A stretch of 11,916 nt of DNA, taken from the NCBI GenBank assembly GCA_003696875.1, contig RFHL01000583.1, positions 1-11,916 on the forward strand, read 5' to 3'. The notes under the pieces were generated by a model, which had not been told where the DNA came from, did no database searches, and saw only the letters and a program-made list of their open reading frames with translations. How positions within the stretch are numbered: the stretch's first letter is position 1; each line of letters opens with the position of its first letter. The position numbers were made by a program, and so were the translations under genes. This DNA comes from Bacteroidota bacterium. Its GTDB lineage: Bacteria > Bacteroidota > Bacteroidia > J057. Below, piece after piece: positions 1 to 8,900 of the stretch.

Positions 1-13
1 CGAGAGAAAGCAG

Positions 14-76
14 ACCGAAAACCTGAAAAGCTGCACCACGGGATTTTTTCTGAAGGTTTGTCGTTTCGGTTTTTTT
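14..76 (+). terminator. Possible terminator of an upstream gene
   Basis: ACCGAAA at 14-20 is complementary to TTTCGGT at 64-70, and six T residues follow at 71-76. Further pairing is possible inside this: ACCT (21-24) with AGGT (54-57 region) and GAAAA (25-29) with TTTTC (46-50). The right arm carries unpaired bases, so the stem is long but imperfect. A T-run directly after the closing arm fits an intrinsic terminator read on the plus strand, for a gene ending left of the window. The AT-rich, bulged stem keeps confidence low; it could be chance. Confidence 0.3.
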
Positions 77-296
77 GTGCTAAAATAGCCGTGCAAAGGC
101 TTGAGCAACCTATCTTGAACTCGCTAACTACTACTACTTGCTTTATGGTTAAAGCCCTACGCTTCCCCACCCCCACATCCTGAAAACGTTAAGGCCTTTT
201 TGGCTTACCCCCATCATGCGATGAGGTAACACTCATTTGTATACGCTGATTGGAGGAAACATCGCCTTTTTTGCCCGACCGATTGGTGGGGTAAAT

Positions 297-323
297 CCGA
301 TGCACACAGCCCGATGCACACAG
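297..323 (+). repeat. 13-base direct repeat in the Sus operon leader
   Basis: CCGATGCACACAG occurs at 297-309 and again, exactly, at 311-323, with one C between, giving a 14-base period. It lies about 140 bases before the receptor start, outside the probable coding region. Period and position would suit two adjacent binding sites for a DNA-binding protein, but a small chance duplication explains it equally well. No function is shown. Confidence 0.45.
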
Positions 324-364
324 TTGAATGAGATTTCCCTTCCAGGGGAATACCATATTTTCTG

Positions 365-386
365 GTTGACCTCTTTGTGGGTCAAC
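365..386 (+). promoter_or_regulatory. Perfect 7-base inverted repeat (leader hairpin or operator)
   Basis: GTTGACC at 365-371 and GGTCAAC at 380-386 are perfect complements around an 8-base gap. In RNA, G-U pairs just inside (372/379) and just outside (364/387) could lengthen the stem. No T-run follows, so it is not an intrinsic terminator. It lies 75 bases before the preferred receptor start and could be an operator for a dimeric repressor or a structured element in the leader RNA. Confidence 0.4.
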
Positions 387-461
387 TTTCACGGATTCTC
401 AGGACCTTTTCATTCGGACACTCTTTATCATTCACGTACTTCTAACACTACTATTAAGCTT

Positions 462-3400
462 ATGCATGTTTTACGCTGTATGCAGTTTGGCTCTGGCAAA
501 GGCCTTAGGTACGTCCTCTTGTTGGGACTGAGCCTGTTCTTTGCTTCGGGGCTAATGGCTCAGGGGCAGGTGACGGGTACAGTCACGGGACCTGAGGGAG
601 AAGGGCTCAGTGGTGCCACCGTCTTGGTTAAAGGCACCACACGCGGCGTCCTGACGGACGACGCCGGGAAGTTTTCTGTCCGGGCCGAAAGCGGCGATGT
701 GCTTGTGGCATCCTACATCGGCTACAAGACCCAAGAGGTCACGGTCACGGGTTCTTCGGTAGCCATCAGCCTGGAAATGGATGATGTGACCCTATCGGAG
801 GTCGTCGTGACGGGCTACACCACCCAGCGCAAGGAGGACCTGACGGGTTCTGTCGCCGTGGTAAGCCCCGTGGAGCTGACCGCTCAGCCCACCGGCAACG
901 TCGCCAACCAGCTCCAGGGTCGTGCCGCTGGTGTAACGGTGACCCAGGATGGTCGTCCCGGTTCGCCCTCCAAGGTGCGGATTCGGGGGATTGGCTCCTT
1001 CGGGAACAACGACCCCCTCTATGTGGTGGACGGGGTACCTACCCAGAACATTTCTACTCTGAACCCCAACGACATTGAGTCGCTGACGGTGCTGAAGGAC
1101 GCCGGTGCCGCTTCCATCTACGGTTCGCGTGCTTCCAACGGCGTCGTGGTGATCACCACCAAGCGTGGCTCCGAAGGGGTAAATGTCAACTACAGCGGGT
1201 ACTATGGTACCCAAAACCCCGGGAATGGCCCCACCAACCTGCTTGATGCTCAAGGCTATGCCGACCTGCAGTGGCTGGTGTATGCTAATGATGGCACCAA
1301 TGAGACCCACCCGATCTACGGTCCTTCGAGCCAGGCGGCGCCTTCCTTCCCGAGCTGGGCGGCCAACACCAACTGGTGGGATGCCTCTACCCGCAATGCG
1401 CGCATCCAAAACCACGATGTATCGCTGTCTGGCGGTAACCAGAACGCCAAGTTCTTTGCCGCGCTGAACTACTTCGAGCAGCAGGGGATTGTGATTGAGA
1501 CCTACTCTCGTCGTTTCAGCGGTCGGTTCAACTCCGAGTTCAAGATCAAGGATCGGGTCACCATTGGGGAAAATCTGACCATTACCCATCAGTCCAATGG
1601 CCGTGGTCTGGGCAACCTCGAAGAAGGGACCCCCATCGACTGGATCTACCGTCAGCAGTCCATCATCCCGGTCTACATGGACCAGGAAGTGCAAGGGATT
1701 TCCCACTACTTTCGGCCAGGTGATTACGGTGGTACCGGTCTGGCTCCGCGCCTGGGTAACGGGAGTAATCCCGTGGCCATCGCCGAGCGGGACAAGGATG
1801 ACTTCGGCTTCAACGTCCGTGCCCTAGGTAGCCTCTTTGCCGATGTCAAAATCATGGATGGGCTGAACTTCCGCTCTACCTTCGGGGGATCGTTTGGCAT
1901 GTTCTACTACAACGACTACACCTTCGCCACCTACGAGGATGCGGAAAACGTCGCCACGGCCGCCTTCCAGGAAGGTGCTGGCTATAACAGTGACTTTGTC
2001 TGGACCAATACCCTGACTTTTGACCGCGACTTCGGGGCGCATAGCGTCCTGGCCGTGGCTGGTTATGAGGCCGTGAAGTACGGCATGGGTCGCGACATGT
2101 TTGGTCGCCGGGCCGGTTACTTCAGTGATGCCGTTCCGTTCCGGACCTTGAACAACGGTGCGACCATTGTGAATGCCACTTCTAACCTGTACACGCCTAC
2201 GAGCTTGGTCTCCAGCTTTGTCCGGGGGGATTACAATTATGATAACCGTTACTATGTGAGTGCGACGGTTCGCCGAGATGCGTCTTCTCGCTTTGGTGAA
2301 AACAGCCGGGTAGGTGTATTCCCCTCTTTCACCGCCGCTTGGCGCGTGGGTCAGGAAGACTTCCTGGTGGACAATACGCTGATTTCCGACTTGAAGCTTC
2401 GCGGGGGCTACGGGACCATGGGGAGCCAGCTCAACCTGGACCCGGCCAACCAGTTCTTCCTCTTTGGTGGTGATGCGGGTACCTCCTTTTATGATCTGAA
2501 TGGTACCGGTAACTCCTCCCTGCAGGGCTTTCGGCCCACCCGGATTGGCAACCCCGATGCCCAGTGGGAGACCAACGTAACCACCAACATCGGTTTTGAC
2601 GCTGCTTTCTTTGATAACCGCCTGGAGCTGGTCTTCGACTGGTACACCAAGCGTTCCGTTGACCTGCTGTTCGCTCCCGAACTGCCCGGTACTGCGGGTG
2701 CCGCTGCCGCCCCGGCCGTGAACATCGGTGAGATGCTCAACCGCGGGATCGACCTGCAGCTCATCTACCGGAACCAATTCTCCAATGACTTTGGCATTGA
2801 GCTGAACGGGGTCTTCACGACCTACAACAACGAGATCATCAGCATCGCCGATGGCGTGGACTTCTTCGACGCCGGTGATTCCCGGATTGGTCCCTTCACC
2901 CGGAACCAGGTAGGGATGCCCGTATCGAGCTTCTTTGGCTATCAGGTGCTGGGCCTCTTCCAGAGCGATGCTGAGGTAAGCGCTGCGCCCACCCAAGATG
3001 GAGCCGAGCCTGGTTTCTTCCAGTATGCTGACCTAAACGGCGTAGGGGCTAATGGCGAAGTGATTCCCGGCGCCGATGGCCAGATCACTCCGGAAGACCG
3101 GACCTTCATCGGTAACCCCAACCCCGACTTCACCTATGGTCTGAATGTGAACCTGGAGTACAAAGGTTTCGACCTGACGGCCTTCTTTTTCGGTTCGCAG
3201 GGCAATGAAATCTTCAACTACACCAAGTGGTGGACCGATTTCTGGCCTTCCTTCCAGGGGCAGAAGAGCATCGACCTGCTGGAAAACAGCTGGACCCCCA
3301 CCAACCCCGGTGCCACCGTGCCCAAGGCTTCCAACACCTCCAACTTCTCGACCAATACTGAATCGCTTAGCTACTACGTAGAAGATGGTTCCTTCCTGCG

Positions 3401-3623
3401 TCTCAAGAACCTGCAGCTTGGATACAACTTCCCCGCTATGGTGGCTAACAAGCTCGGTATGAGTAACCTACGTGTTTATATCCAGGGAACCAACCTCTTC
3501 ACCATCACCAACTATTCCGGTCTTGATCCCGAGATCTCCGGTGGCGACACCTCTTTCGGGGTTGACGAGGGTAACTTCCCCGTGGTGCAGCAGTACCTGT
3601 TCGGTGTAAACATTGGCTTTTAA
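462..3623 (+). CDS. SusC/RagA-family TonB-dependent outer-membrane receptor
   Basis: Outer-membrane beta-barrel that imports large nutrients using TonB-derived energy, working with the SusD lipoprotein encoded next. From ATG 462 the product is 1053 residues, normal for SusC. A signal peptide has its hydrophobic core at about residues 15-32 and likely cleavage after LMA (residue 33). A carboxypeptidase-regulatory-like beta domain follows (about 36-106), then SEVVVTGYT (112-120) at the TonB-box position and the plug (about 121-236). The plug has LYVVDGVP (186-193) and the family block from NPNDIESLTVLKD to ITTKRG (201-236). The rest is aromatic-rich barrel ending in GVNIGF, with the terminal Phe typical of outer-membrane barrels. 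There is no STN signalling domain, so sigma/anti-sigma control of the FecA type is unlikely. Start: the frame is open to a TTG at 237, but only ATG 462 or ATG 480 (MQFGSGKG) puts the signal sequence at the N-terminus. The transported substrate cannot be told from sequence. Confidence 0.95.
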   Translation: MHVLRCMQFGSGKGLRYVLLLGLSLFFASGLMAQGQVTGTVTGPEGEGLSGATVLVKGTTRGVLTDDAGKFSVRAESGDVLVASYIGYKTQEVTVTGSSVAISLEMDDVTLSEVVVTGYTTQRKEDLTGSVAVVSPVELTAQPTGNVANQLQGRAAGVTVTQDGRPGSPSKVRIRGIGSFGNNDPLYVVDGVPTQNISTLNPNDIESLTVLKDAGAASIYGSRASNGVVVITTKRGSEGVNVNYSGYYGTQNPGNGPTNLLDAQGYADLQWLVYANDGTNETHPIYGPSSQAAPSFPSWAANTNWWDASTRNARIQNHDVSLSGGNQNAKFFAALNYFEQQGIVIETYSRRFSGRFNSEFKIKDRVTIGENLTITHQSNGRGLGNLEEGTPIDWIYRQQSIIPVYMDQEVQGISHYFRPGDYGGTGLAPRLGNGSNPVAIAERDKDDFGFNVRALGSLFADVKIMDGLNFRSTFGGSFGMFYYNDYTFATYEDAENVATAAFQEGAGYNSDFVWTNTLTFDRDFGAHSVLAVAGYEAVKYGMGRDMFGRRAGYFSDAVPFRTLNNGATIVNATSNLYTPTSLVSSFVRGDYNYDNRYYVSATVRRDASSRFGENSRVGVFPSFTAAWRVGQEDFLVDNTLISDLKLRGGYGTMGSQLNLDPANQFFLFGGDAGTSFYDLNGTGNSSLQGFRPTRIGNPDAQWETNVTTNIGFDAAFFDNRLELVFDWYTKRSVDLLFAPELPGTAGAAAAPAVNIGEMLNRGIDLQLIYRNQFSNDFGIELNGVFTTYNNEIISIADGVDFFDAGDSRIGPFTRNQVGMPVSSFFGYQVLGLFQSDAEVSAAPTQDGAEPGFFQYADLNGVGANGEVIPGADGQITPEDRTFIGNPNPDFTYGLNVNLEYKGFDLTAFFFGSQGNEIFNYTKWWTDFWPSFQGQKSIDLLENSWTPTNPGATVPKASNTSNFSTNTESLSYYVEDGSFLRLKNLQLGYNFPAMVANKLGMSNLRVYIQGTNLFTITNYSGLDPEISGGDTSFGVDEGNFPVVQQYLFGVNIGF

Positions 3624-3653
3624 TCAAACAGAACCAGAAAAGATTATTGTCTC

Positions 3654-5378
3654 ATGAAGTTTAAAACATTCATAGGCTCAGTGGCTGTTCTGCTTGGGCT
3701 CAGCATGGTGAGCTCCTGTAGCAGCGACTTCCTCAACGTTCAACCCAACGGGGCCTTGTCGGAAGAGGTCCTTGCCACAGAGGACGGGATCGAATCCCTC
3801 CTGATTGGTACCTATGCCATGCTGGATGGGGTTTCCGCCAACGGCTTTGGTTGGGAATCTGCCGCTTCGAACTGGGTATTTGGCAGCATTCGGGGTATGG
3901 AGGCCAACAAAGGGACTGATGCGGGTGACCAGCCGGGCATCAACCCAATCCAGACCTTTACCGAAGCGCCTACCAACGTGTATCTTAACATCAAGTGGCG
4001 CTCCTGCTACGAGGCTATTTCTCGGGCCAATGCTACTCTGACGGTTATTGCTCGCGCCGAAGAAGAAGGTACCATCACGGCTGACCAAGCGGCGAGCTAT
4101 CGTGCGCAGGCTCGGGCTCTGCGGGGTCATTACCACTTCGAGGCTTGGCGCATGTGGGAACAGGTTCCCTACATTGACGAGAATACCGTTCAAGATGAGG
4201 TGACCAACACTGCTGACATCAGTGACCTGATCATCGCGGATCTGGAAGCCGGTACTACCCTTCCCAACAACATGGGACAGGTGGGGCGCTTCAATGGTAC
4301 TGTATGTAAGGTCATCCTGGCCAAGGCCCTGATGCAAATGAAGGGTGACTATGCCGCCGCTAAAACCCTGCTGACGGATGTTGTCAATAATGGTACCAAG
4401 CCCAATGGTCAGGCTATTGGGCTGCAGGCGAAGTATGGTGACATTTTTGACATTGAGTCCCGCAACGGGATCGAAGCCGTCTACACGGTACAGTACTCTG
4501 TTAATGATGGTTCCGGTGGCTGGAATGGCGGCTGGGGTGAAGTCCTCAACTTCCCCTACAAAGGTGGTGGTTCGCCCGGCGGTTGCTGTGGCTTCTTCCA
4601 GCCTACGCAGGAGTTTGTGAACTCTTTCCGCACCAGCGGTGGCCTGCCCCTGCTGGACAATTCCTACAACAACGATCCTGTCGTAAGCGACGATGGCCTT
4701 GCTCCTGGCGATCCCTTTACCGAAGATGCTGGCCCGCTGGATCCTCGTCTCGACTGGACCGTAGGACGGCGTGGTATTCCTTACCTGGATTGGGGCGATC
4801 ATACTGGATCTGACTGGATTCGTGATCAGTCGTACGCTGGGCCCTACAGCCCCAAGAAGCAGGTGTATAAGAAGAGCCAGGAAGGTACCTTCACGGAGGT
4901 CGGTAACTGGACTTCGGGCTGGACCGCCAATGGCTACCGGATGATCCGCTACGCCGACGTGCTGCTGCTGCTGGCCGAGTGTCAGATCGAAACCGGTGAG
5001 CTGGATGCCGCCCGGGCCAACATCAATCGCATCCGTGAGCGGGCCGCCAACCCTGACGGCTTCGTGATGGAGGAAGATGGTGTTACCCCCGCCGCTAACT
5101 ACCAAATCTCGCTCTACGAGAGCGCTTTCGCCAATGCTGACGAGGCCCGCGCGGCCCTCCGCATGGAGCGCAAGCTGGAACTGGGGATGGAAGGACACCG
5201 CTTCTTCGACCTCAACCGCTGGGGCATCGCGGCCCAGGAGATCCGGCGTATCCTCGCCTACGAAGCACCGCTGCGCCCTTCCCTGTATGCCGGGGCTGAG
5301 TTTGCGGACAATGATGTCCTGTATCCCATTCCTCAGCGTCAGCTTGACCTGAGCCCTGGGTTGGTGCAGAACCGCTAG
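3654..5378 (+). CDS. SusD/RagB-family nutrient-binding outer-membrane lipoprotein
   Basis: Surface lipoprotein that captures substrate and acts as the lid of the SusC barrel encoded 30 bases upstream; the spacing indicates one operon. The product is 574 residues, a typical SusD length. MKFKTFIGSVAVLLGLSMVSSC is a lipoprotein signal with the lipidated Cys at residue 22. The N-terminal SusD-like helical region includes a segment at about 149-177 (SYRAQARALRGHYHF then VPY), matching the family's usual tetratricopeptide-like helix pair. The C-terminal SusD_RagB domain has the signature LRMERKLELGMEGHRFFDLN (502-521, with RWG following) and ends in PIPQRQLDLSPGLVQNR (558-574), which is highly typical. 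An A-rich stretch without Shine-Dalgarno precedes the start, as is usual in Bacteroidota. A strong terminator follows 23 bases after the stop. The ligand is not predictable; no glycoside hydrolase or peptidase accompanies the pair here. A degenerate paralogue lies just downstream. Confidence 0.95.
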   Translation: MKFKTFIGSVAVLLGLSMVSSCSSDFLNVQPNGALSEEVLATEDGIESLLIGTYAMLDGVSANGFGWESAASNWVFGSIRGMEANKGTDAGDQPGINPIQTFTEAPTNVYLNIKWRSCYEAISRANATLTVIARAEEEGTITADQAASYRAQARALRGHYHFEAWRMWEQVPYIDENTVQDEVTNTADISDLIIADLEAGTTLPNNMGQVGRFNGTVCKVILAKALMQMKGDYAAAKTLLTDVVNNGTKPNGQAIGLQAKYGDIFDIESRNGIEAVYTVQYSVNDGSGGWNGGWGEVLNFPYKGGGSPGGCCGFFQPTQEFVNSFRTSGGLPLLDNSYNNDPVVSDDGLAPGDPFTEDAGPLDPRLDWTVGRRGIPYLDWGDHTGSDWIRDQSYAGPYSPKKQVYKKSQEGTFTEVGNWTSGWTANGYRMIRYADVLLLLAECQIETGELDAARANINRIRERAANPDGFVMEEDGVTPAANYQISLYESAFANADEARAALRMERKLELGMEGHRFFDLNRWGIAAQEIRRILAYEAPLRPSLYAGAEFADNDVLYPIPQRQLDLSPGLVQNR

Positions 5379-5401
5379 TCCTGCTGGCCAGATACGTTTC
5401 C

Positions 5402-5438
5402 GGGGCTGACCTTTCCGAAGGTCAGCCCCTTCCTTTTC
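5402..5438 (+). terminator. Strong intrinsic terminator after the Sus pair
   Basis: GGGGCTGACCTT (5402-5413) and AAGGTCAGCCCC (5418-5429) form a perfect 12-base-pair stem closed by a UCCG tetraloop (5414-5417). A pyrimidine tract with four consecutive T residues follows (5430-5438). It lies 23 bases after the susD stop, so it should end the receptor/SusD transcript and insulate it from the pseudogene and the FG-GAP lipoprotein gene. The tail is not a pure T-run, so some read-through is possible. On the minus strand no T-run follows, so it is not bidirectional. Confidence 0.85.
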
Positions 5439-5461
5439 AATTATTCTCTGATCCCAGGGGG

Positions 5462-5844
5462 ATGAACCGACGGCACCAATATGTCTATATCTGCTCCCCA
5501 GTTTGCTGGCCTGCCGGGGAGATTTTCTGGTCATTCCCGCCCAGGGTCAATTGGATGAACAGGTGCTTGCCACCCCGGAGGGATTGGATGCCTTGCTGAT
5601 CGGCGCCTACGCCATGCTCGACGGAGTGGCTGCCGAAGGCGGCTTCGGCTGGGAATCGGCGGCCTCCAACTGGCTCTATGGCAGTGTGCGGGGCCTGGAA
5701 GCCAATCCCGGCAGCGATGCCGGGGATAGTTCTACTATGCCGGCCGTGTATGCAGCAGTTCATGTTGACCCTGTCGACCTGTGGTTGCCGATTCCCCAAC
5801 GGGAGATTGATCTAAGCCAGGGAAGGTTAACCCAAAATCGTTGA
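5462..5844 (+). pseudogene. Internally deleted, frameshifted susD remnant
   Basis: From 5503 the frame reads LLACRGDFLVIPAQGQ, then a stretch matching the intact SusD closely (VLAT, LLIG.YAMLDGV, FGWESAASNW, GS.RG.EAN), then after about ten unrelated residues jumps to LPIPQREIDLSQGRLTQNR, the SusD C-terminus. About 450 middle residues are missing. In 5596-5727 against 3801-3929, I count by hand 34 of 43 identical residues, yet 21 of those 34 use a different codon. The remnant is therefore an older paralogue or transferred copy, not a recent duplicate. The signal peptide also seems broken. ATG 5462 opens MNRRHQYVYI in one frame, and LLPSLLAC, a good lipobox with Cys at 5512-5514, continues in another; one missing base near 5491 would join them. 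No matching second susC is present. The stop overlaps an open stretch before the next gene. A short functional lipoprotein is conceivable but would lack both SusD domain cores. Confidence 0.88.
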
Positions 5845-5960
5845 TTCTTTTGCCGGAAAGGTTGCATACCAGTGGCTTATTTGAGAATTTGGCATCCTTG
5901 CGGCAGGTCTTTACCTGGCCCTTACCACCCTTTCTTCCATCGCAATCGCTTCGCTCTGTC

Positions 5961-8900
5961 ATGCCTTTTTTTACTCGTATCAGTCTGTTTTTGGGCCTTG
6001 GCCTAATCATCGCCTGTGGTGGACCGGCTCCACGTTTCGAGCGGATAGACGCCAGCCAGACCGGGATCGATTTTGCCAATGTCATTGAGGAAAATGACAG
6101 CATCAATATCCTCAATGATGAGTATCTGTATAACGGAGGCGGCGTAGGCGCCGCCGACCTGAATGGGGACGGGCTGACCGACCTCATCTTCACCGGGAAC
6201 CATGTACCTTCCCGGATCTACCTCAACGAGGGAGACTTCCGCTTCCGCGACATCAGCAGCCAGGCTCCCGGCCTGGATAATGGCCAATGGTTTTCGGGGG
6301 TAACGATCGCTGACTTCAACGGCGATGGACGCCCCGATTTTTACCTGGCGGCCACCAGCAACAAGGACCCGCTCATGCGGCGCAACCGGCTGTGGATTCA
6401 CCAGGGGAATGATGCCGAAGGGATACCTTCCTTCCGGGAAATGGCCGAAGCTTTTGGCGTAGCCGATACCGGCTACTCGGTCCACGCCGCCGCATTGGAC
6501 TACGACCTCGATGGCGATCTGGATCTGTACGTCCTCAACAACGTCTTTAGCCTGGCCGTTCCGACCAACTACCGGGAGAAGATCGTCGATGGCTCCGCCG
6601 CCAACAATGACCGCTTCTATCGCAACAATGGGGACGGGACCTTTACCGAAGTGTCGCGCGAGGCCGGCATCGTCTACGAGGGGTATGGCCTGGGGCTCGC
6701 CGTCGGCGATGTCAACAAAGACGGCTACCCGGACGTCTTCGTCTCCAATGACTACATCGCCAATGACCTGTTGTATCTCAACCAGCGCGATGGCACCTTC
6801 CGCAACATGGCCGATTCGCTGCTGTCTTACAGCTCCAAGTTCTCCATGGGCAACGACATGGCCGACATCAACAATGATGGCCAGCCCGATGTGATGACGC
6901 TGGACATGCTGCCGGAGAAATATTCCCGAAAAAAGCAGACCATCAACGGCAACAGCTACCAGTTTTATCTCAACGACGATCAGTACGGCTATCAGCACCA
7001 GTATGTCCGGAACATGGTGCAGCTGCACAGCGGTTTTCATGGCGAGAAAATGCTGCCCTATGCCGAGGTAGGTCAAATGATGGGGGTTTTTCAGACCGAA
7101 TGGAGCTGGTCGCCCCTCTTTGCTGACTATGACAACGATGGTGATCGCGACCTGCTGATCACCAACGGTTTTCCCAAAGACCTGACCGACAAGGATTTCA
7201 CCAACTACAAGGCGCAGATGCACGGCTATCTGGCCACCGATGCCCAGATCATTGCGCGCATCCCGATCGTCAAGGTCTCCAACTATGCCTATGAGCAGGT
7301 AGGGCCCCTGCAGTTTGAAAACAAGACTGAGGAGTGGGGACTGAGCCTGCCCTCCTTCTCGAACGGGGCGGCCTTTGCCGACCTGGACAATGACGGTGAC
7401 CTTGACTACGTGGTCAACAACATCGACGACCCGGCCTTTGTGTACCGCAACCAAAGCGCCGAACAGGGGCGGCAGTATCTGCGCGTGCGCCTGGAAGGCA
7501 GCGGGATGAATACCGCCGCCATCGGGGCCAAAGTCGAGCTGTGGGCCGGTGGCCGATATCAGTACTATGAGCACTATCTCACCCGGGGCTACATCTCCTC
7601 GGTTGAGCCGGTGGCGCATTTTGGCCTGGGGAGCCAGACTATGGTGGATTCGTTGCGGGTAAGCTGGCCTGGTGGGCAAAAAGAGACCTTTCTCACCGAA
7701 GTGGCGGCCGGTCAGGTCCTGACACTGCGGATGGCCGAAGCCGCTCCGGCCCGCCCCCAGCCGAAGGCAAGCCCTCGCCTCTTTGCGGAGCAGCCGGGGC
7801 TCGTACCGTATCGGCATCAGGAAGACGATTATATCGACTTTTTTCAGGCACAGCGGATCATCCCCCGCAAGTTTTCCCAGATTGGGCCATGCCTGGCCCA
7901 GGGAGACCTCGACGGCGACGGCCGCGAAGACCTCCTGATTGGTGCCACCAACAAGGAGCCTACCCGTGTGTACCTGCGGCAGGGCGAGGGCTTTGTACCA
8001 GTGGAAATCCCTGGCCTGACCGATGCCAAAGTGTGTACCGAGTCGGACCTGCTCATCCTTGACCTGGAGGGAGATGGCGATCAGGATGTGATCGCCCTGG
8101 CGGGGGGCTATGTGAGCAACGATCCCGCTGCCTACCAGCACTGGGCTTATGTCAACCAGGGAGATGGGCACTTTGAGCGCGTACAACTGCCCTTGCCGGC
8201 CTTTCCGGCTTCGGTGGTGCGCCCATTCGACGCCGACGGCGACGGGGACAGCGACCTCTTTGTGGGGGCCCAGATCAAGCGAGGCTTTTTCCCATATGCC
8301 GGCCCCTCCTATTTCTTGCGCAATGACGGAGGCACTTTCAAAGCCGTGCCAGAGGAAGGTTTTGATCTCGGCATCGTCAACGATGCCGTCTGGACCGACA
8401 TCGATGGCGATGGACATAGCGACCTGCTCATTGCCCGGGAGTGGCAGACCCTCACCGCCCTGCGCAATGCGGGCGACGGGGCCCTGGCCCCCATGCAGGT
8501 GCCGGGTCTGGACCGCTATAGCGGTCTGTGGTCCGGGCTCCTCGCCATCGACATCGACCAGGATGGCGACGACGACTACATCGCCGGCAACTTGGGCCAG
8601 AATCATCGTTTCGAGGTATCTGATCGCTATCCCCTCTCCCTCTATGCCGTCGACGTCGACGACAATGGCGCCATTGACCCCATCACGTCGGCTTACTGGC
8701 GCGACGATGCCGGGCAGATGCAGGAGTTTCCCGTCAACTACCTCGATGAACTTGCCGCGCAATCTCCCTTCTTCCGTAAGGCTTTCACCAGCTACACCCA
8801 GTTTAGCCAGTCCCCGGTCCAGACGTTTCTGAATACCGATACTCTGCCGGCAGAAGAGGTCTTCCGAGTCAACAGTACTCAGAGTTTTTTCCTTTACAAC

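Larger units (their letters stand above)
77..461 (+). promoter_or_regulatory. Gene-free leader/promoter region of the Sus operon
   Basis: No convincing gene lies in the 385 bases before the receptor start. The receptor frame stays open back to a TTG at 237 and has in-frame ATGs such as 300, but the extra residues are not signal-peptide-like and would bury the real export signal, so I treat this as untranslated. The stretch carries a 13-base direct repeat (297-323) and a hairpin (365-386), described separately. I looked for the Bacteroidota promoter pattern (TTTG, 19-21 bases, TAnnTTTG) and found no good match. A promoter must lie here or further left if the operon has its own, but I cannot place it. 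Confidence 0.5.

Noticed and set aside
111..118. TATCTTGA as a Bacteroidota -7 element for the receptor promoter
   Set aside because: No TTTG lies 19-21 bases upstream and the element is imperfect.
189..392. 67-residue minus-strand open frame in the receptor leader
   Set aside because: No recognisable features and no start signal; it overlaps the leader repeat and hairpin, and nothing supports it as a gene.
792..2996. Open frames of 304 and 390 residues on the minus strand within the receptor
   Set aside because: Shadows of the SusC gene; no family features in either translation.
3678..5534. 618-residue open frame on the minus strand opposite susD
   Set aside because: It mirrors a certain SusD gene; the composition is low in recognisable motifs, and it arises because the plus strand rarely uses the codons that would give minus-strand stops.
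5845..5960. Possible promoter (TTTG at 5849 and CTTATTTG at 5876) before the FG-GAP gene
   Set aside because: The spacing is about 23 bases and the second element lacks the TA of TAnnTTTG, so the match is too weak to call.
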